64,000 nt of DNA from Halomonas cupida. GTDB taxonomy: Bacteria > Pseudomonadota > Gammaproteobacteria > Pseudomonadales > Halomonadaceae. Position 1 is the first letter of the stretch. Every line of letters begins with the position of its first letter. Shown piece after piece: positions 60,722 through 64,000 of the stretch. The position numbers and the translations under genes are program-made. The notes below the pieces were generated by a model. The model saw only the letters and a list, made by a program, of their open reading frames with translations, was not told where the DNA came from and searched no databases. Where the stretch lies: the NCBI RefSeq assembly GCF_900142755.1, contig NZ_FRCA01000002.1, forward strand, positions 268,591-332,590, in the 5' to 3' direction.

Positions 60722-63700
60722 TCAGGCCACCTCCACGTTGACAGTTTCGTCGACCAGCAAGGTCGTGCTGCCAAGCGAGTATTCCGCATAGACGGAACCA
60801 TCGATGGTCTGCTGATTACCGGTAGCAGCGGCCCCCGAGGCATTGAGGGTATCTGCCTCGTCACCCGCGATCTGCAGGATATTGTCGGCATCGGTCAGCT
60901 CGATGACCGAGTCCTCGTCCAGCGTCAGGGTTGAACCGGCATCACCATCCACCAGGTCGATGCGCTCCAGATTCTCCAGGCTGCCCTCAACCTGAGTGAC
61001 ATCCAGATCGAAGCCACCATCCAGTTCGAGGGTATCGAAGCCATCGCCACCGTCGACCATGATGAAGGTGTCATCGCTTATCTGCAGCGTGTCATCACCA
61101 GCACCGCCGCGCAGGATGTCATTGCCCCCACCGCCGATCAGAGTGTCGTTGCCCTCATAGCCATACAGGCGATCGCTATCATCTGTACCTTCAAGGGTGT
61201 CAGCACCACTGGTACCTTCCGTGATGAAGCTGCTATTCGGGTTCAGCAGGCTAAGATCAGCCAGTTCAGTTGCCGTATCCGTTCCCGACTGCCCATCAGC
61301 AGCGGTCCCCGTGATAGCAAAGGTTGGCAGCACATTGACGTCGGTTCCGAGTAGGCCTCCTCCCATACTTACCGTGGCCAGAAATTCGTTAATGGCCAGA
61401 TTGTCGATGGTGCCACCATCCGCAGCAGTGATTGTCAGCGTCGCAGGGTTACCTATGCCCAACAGCATGAACATTTCTTCGAATTCGACGTTCAACCCCA
61501 ATTCGTTAGCCAGGTCCTGCGAGTAGTTCAAGGAGTCCTCACCAACCCCCAGCAGACTCAATATCTGAGTGATCGAAAGTACAGTGCTCATTTCGATCGT
61601 GACGGATTGCAGATTATTGTTCGGATCGTAAGCCGAGAACACCTGGTTGCTGAGATCGACAAGCCCCAGGGCATCCACACCGATCAAGCCCAACAGCCCG
61701 CTGCTGCTGACGTTGACAAACGGAGCGGTAGCATCGACATCAAAGCTTACGGCGCCGGAAGCAGCCGAGACATTACCTGCCGCATCAGAAGCGCTGGCCG
61801 TGACGCTATAACTGCCATTATCCAGCCAGACGGGAATGGTCACGCTGGAGGCGCCATCCGCCACGTCGTCTTCGGTCACGGTGTAATCGATAGTGTTGAC
61901 GGTATTTCCCGCACCGTCTTCAACCATCAGGGTCAGGGTATCCCCTGCTTCAGTATTCGCCCCCAGCGTTACCTCGGTCTGAATGCCATCGCCCATCTCC
62001 CCTGAGTCGATTAGACCGTCATCCGCCTCGGCGATCGCCAGAGTTGGCTGTCCAGGGCCGGTCGCATCGACCACTATCGCACCAAGTGAGGCAACAGCAC
62101 TGATGTTGCCAGCCGAATCACTCTGGCGCACCTGCACATTACCGTCAGCGTAACTGTCTTCCGGCAACTCAAAGCTACCGCCAGAACCGGCCTCCCAGGT
62201 CGCCCCCCCGTCAGTTGAGTATTCCCATGTGCCATCGGCTACAAGGTCTGTGACGTTAACAACCCCATCGCTGGTAATGCCGTCATCAGCGGCGACGCCT
62301 GTATCGTTAGCCAAAGCGATGGTGGGAGCGTCGGGGGCCGTAACACTCAGGGTGGTGGTGTCGGTGATGGTACCGGTGTTGCCTGCAGCATCCGTGACCT
62401 CGGCGGTAACGGTGATCTCGCCATCCGCCAGACCGCTCAGGTCCTGCCCTGCGACCGTCACCACACCCGCGCCATCTACCGTGATATCGGCGGCCGCTAC
62501 AGTGATCTCATTGGTGCCGTCACTGATGACAAGGCTGGTGATGCTGCTGCCCGCTTCCAGTTGGCCACTCAGGGTGACATTGGCAACTTCATCGGCGCTC
62601 AGCAGCTCGTCGCCGCCATCATCAAAGGCAATACTGTTGAGACCATCGCCATCGGAGGGACCGGTAGTGTCCACGCTCACTGTCGCGTCCACTGCCGTTT
62701 CATTACCGGCCGCATCGGTGGCCGTCACGGTAATGGTGTTATCCCCTTCCGGCAGTGCCGCCAGGGTATCGTCGGGCAGGCTCCAGGTGCCGTCACCGTT
62801 GTTGGTGGCATCGTAATCCGTGCCATCCACGCTGACCGTAATCGTCGCATCCGGGTCATCCACCGTACCGCTCAGTGCCGGCGTCGCGTCGCCGGTGGTC
62901 AACGGATCCAGTGCCACGGTCGGTGCCGTCGCATCCAGGGTCGTGGTATCAGTCAGCGAGAGAGCGCCGCCCGCAGCATCCGTGCCCTCGGCGGTGACGG
63001 TGATCTCGCCATCCACCAGGCTGCTCAGATCCTGACCAACGACCGTGATCGCGCCGGTGTCCGCGTCGATGCTGATATCCGCCGGGGCCACTGTAACCTC
63101 GGTGGTGCCATCACTGATGATCAGGCTGGTGATAGTGCTGCCGGGCTCCAACTCACCACTCAGAGTGACATTGGCCGCTTCGGTGGCACTCAACAGCTCG
63201 TCACCGCCATCATCGAAGCTCAGGCTGGCGGTGACCCCACCGCCACTGTCGGAGATCGTGATCGTCGCATCCACGGCCGTTTCATTGCCTGCTGCATCGG
63301 CAGCCGTCACCGTGACGGTAGTATCGCCGACTGGCAGTGCCGCAAGGGTGTCGTCCGCCAGACTCCAGGTGCCGTCACCGTTGTTGGTGGCATCGTAATC
63401 CGTGCCATCCACGCTGACCGTTACGGTCGCGTCCGGGTCATCCACCGTACCGCTTAGTGCCGGCGTCACATCGTCGGTGGTCAGCGGATCCATCGACACA
63501 GTCGGCGCGGTATTATCCGGTGCCGTGGCTGTGGCAGGCTCCGACGCATTGCCTGCCGGATCAGCCTGGACCACTTCCAGCGCTTCGCCATCCACCTGCG
63601 GGGTATCCAGCGTGACCTCGAACTGGCCACCATCGCCAACAGTGCCTTCACCGATTACCGTGCCATCCGGGTCAGTCACGGTTACAGTTGCGCCCGGTTC

Positions 63701-64000
63701 ACCGGAACCGGTGACCGTGGTGCCATCGTCACTGACCGCAACGTCGGCAGGAGCCGCCGGCGCAGTGTTGTCTGGTGCAGTCGCGGTGGCGGGCTCCGAC
63801 GCATTGCCTGCCGGGTCAGCCTGGACCACTTCCAGCGCTTCACCATCCACCTGCGGGGTATCCAGCGTGACCTCGAACTGACCTCCGTCGCCGACAGTGC
63901 CTTCACCAACCACCGTGCCATCCGGGTCGGTTACCGTCACGGTTGCGCCCGGCTCACCGGAACCGGTGACCGTGGCGCCATCGTCACTGACCGCAACGTC
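60722..64000 (-). CDS. Giant type I-secreted adhesin with Ig-like repeats, copy 2 (N-terminus outside the window)
   Basis: At least 1092 residues; the frame is open to the window edge. It has 85-residue-type units (SDDGTTVTGSGEPGATVTVTDPDG) at the visible N-terminal end, two units with PALSGTVDDPDAT, other Ig-like domains, then RTX repeats (GYEGNDTLIGGGGNDILRGGAGDDTL) and the same C-terminus as copy 1 (STTLLVDETVNVEVA). The C-terminal 150 residues are clearly homologous to adhesin 1 but differ at many sites, while the tolC genes behind them are nearly identical. It is presumably exported by the same system. Confidence 0.92.
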   Translation of the reverse strand, partial: DVAVSDDGATVTGSGEPGATVTVTDPDGTVVGEGTVGDGGQFEVTLDTPQVDGEALEVVQADPAGNASEPATATAPDNTAPAAPADVAVSDDGTTVTGSGEPGATVTVTDPDGTVIGEGTVGDGGQFEVTLDTPQVDGEALEVVQADPAGNASEPATATAPDNTAPTVSMDPLTTDDVTPALSGTVDDPDATVTVSVDGTDYDATNNGDGTWSLADDTLAALPVGDTTVTVTAADAAGNETAVDATITISDSGGGVTASLSFDDGGDELLSATEAANVTLSGELEPGSTITSLIISDGTTEVTVAPADISIDADTGAITVVGQDLSSLVDGEITVTAEGTDAAGGALSLTDTTTLDATAPTVALDPLTTGDATPALSGTVDDPDATITVSVDGTDYDATNNGDGTWSLPDDTLAALPEGDNTITVTATDAAGNETAVDATVSVDTTGPSDGDGLNSIAFDDGGDELLSADEVANVTLSGQLEAGSSITSLVISDGTNEITVAAADITVDGAGVVTVAGQDLSGLADGEITVTAEVTDAAGNTGTITDTTTLSVTAPDAPTIALANDTGVAADDGITSDGVVNVTDLVADGTWEYSTDGGATWEAGSGGSFELPEDSYADGNVQVRQSDSAGNISAVASLGAIVVDATGPGQPTLAIAEADDGLIDSGEMGDGIQTEVTLGANTEAGDTLTLMVEDGAGNTVNTIDYTVTEDDVADGASSVTIPVWLDNGSYSVTASASDAAGNVSAASGAVSFDVDATAPFVNVSSSGLLGLIGVDALGLVDLSNQVFSAYDPNNNLQSVTIEMSTVLSITQILSLLGVGEDSLNYSQDLANELGLNVEFEEMFMLLGIGNPATLTITAADGGTIDNLAINEFLATVSMGGGLLGTDVNVLPTFAITGTAADGQSGTDTATELADLSLLNPNSSFITEGTSGADTLEGTDDSDRLYGYEGNDTLIGGGGNDILRGGAGDDTLQISDDTFIMVDGGDGFDTLELDGGFDLDVTQVEGSLENLERIDLVDGDAGSTLTLDEDSVIELTDADNILQIAGDEADTLNASGAAATGNQQTIDGSVYAEYSLGSTTLLVDETVNVEVA

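Overview
The window is a GC-rich gammaproteobacterial chromosome segment. The gene content suggests a halophilic or marine Halomonas-like organism (Halomonadaceae): PepN, YajQ, a ClC channel, the carboxynorspermidine pair, UreI/AmiS, NhaC and a very large acidic type I-secreted adhesin. That placement rests on gene content and protein style only. I see no rRNA, tRNA, CRISPR array, transposase, integrase or phage gene.

Layout. 1-8.8 kb: housekeeping genes (CPA2 cation/proton antiporter cut by the window edge, small membrane protein, pepN, YbaN-type protein, yajQ, GNAT acetyltransferase, RimK-type ATP-grasp ligase, cobO). 9.8-19.6 kb: a six-gene, same-strand exopolysaccharide operon. It has an Alg8-type synthase, an Alg44-type PilZ/HlyD c-di-GMP receptor, two polysaccharide lyases (PL14-like and PL5-like) and a giant Sel1-repeat lipoprotein. 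Its sugar-nucleotide gene is a UDP-glucose dehydrogenase rather than GDP-mannose dehydrogenase, so the product may be a polyglucuronate. 19.6-33 kb: accessory metabolism and transport (AAC(3)-I-like acetyltransferase, purine nucleoside permease, lldD, NAD-dependent reductase, LysR with a divergent aldo-keto reductase, HPP protein, UreI/AmiS channel, two proteins of unknown function, orphan solute-binding protein, unusual ClC channel). 33.2-37.8 kb: a ynbA-ynbC-ynbD-type phospholipid cluster without ynbB. 37.9-39.4 kb: small genes including a VapBC-type toxin-antitoxin pair. 39.8-42.3 kb: carboxynorspermidine dehydrogenase and decarboxylase. 42.6-48.7 kb: a hydroxyproline catabolism cluster under a GntR regulator, with identical 17-bp operator-like sites in front of two of its transcription units. 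48.8-64 kb, all minus strand: a LapBC-type type I secretion system and two large Ig-like-repeat adhesins, each followed by an almost identical TolC gene (a tandem duplication).

The most striking non-coding feature is a dispersed 168-bp element built from five successive hairpins. It occurs as 2, 4 and 2 tandem copies at three intergenic places (8.90, 26.84 and 33.87 kb). One copy lacks exactly one 29-bp hairpin segment between short direct repeats. Other non-coding features include paired inverted arrays of 7-bp repeats around pepN-yajQ, a 27-bp perfect palindrome in a divergent promoter, and several short tandem repeats of 13, 15 and 20 bp.

Three surface or biofilm functions lie close together: a c-di-GMP-controlled polyuronate, large secreted adhesins, and a carboxynorspermidine route to polyamines. 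A shared biofilm role is inference.
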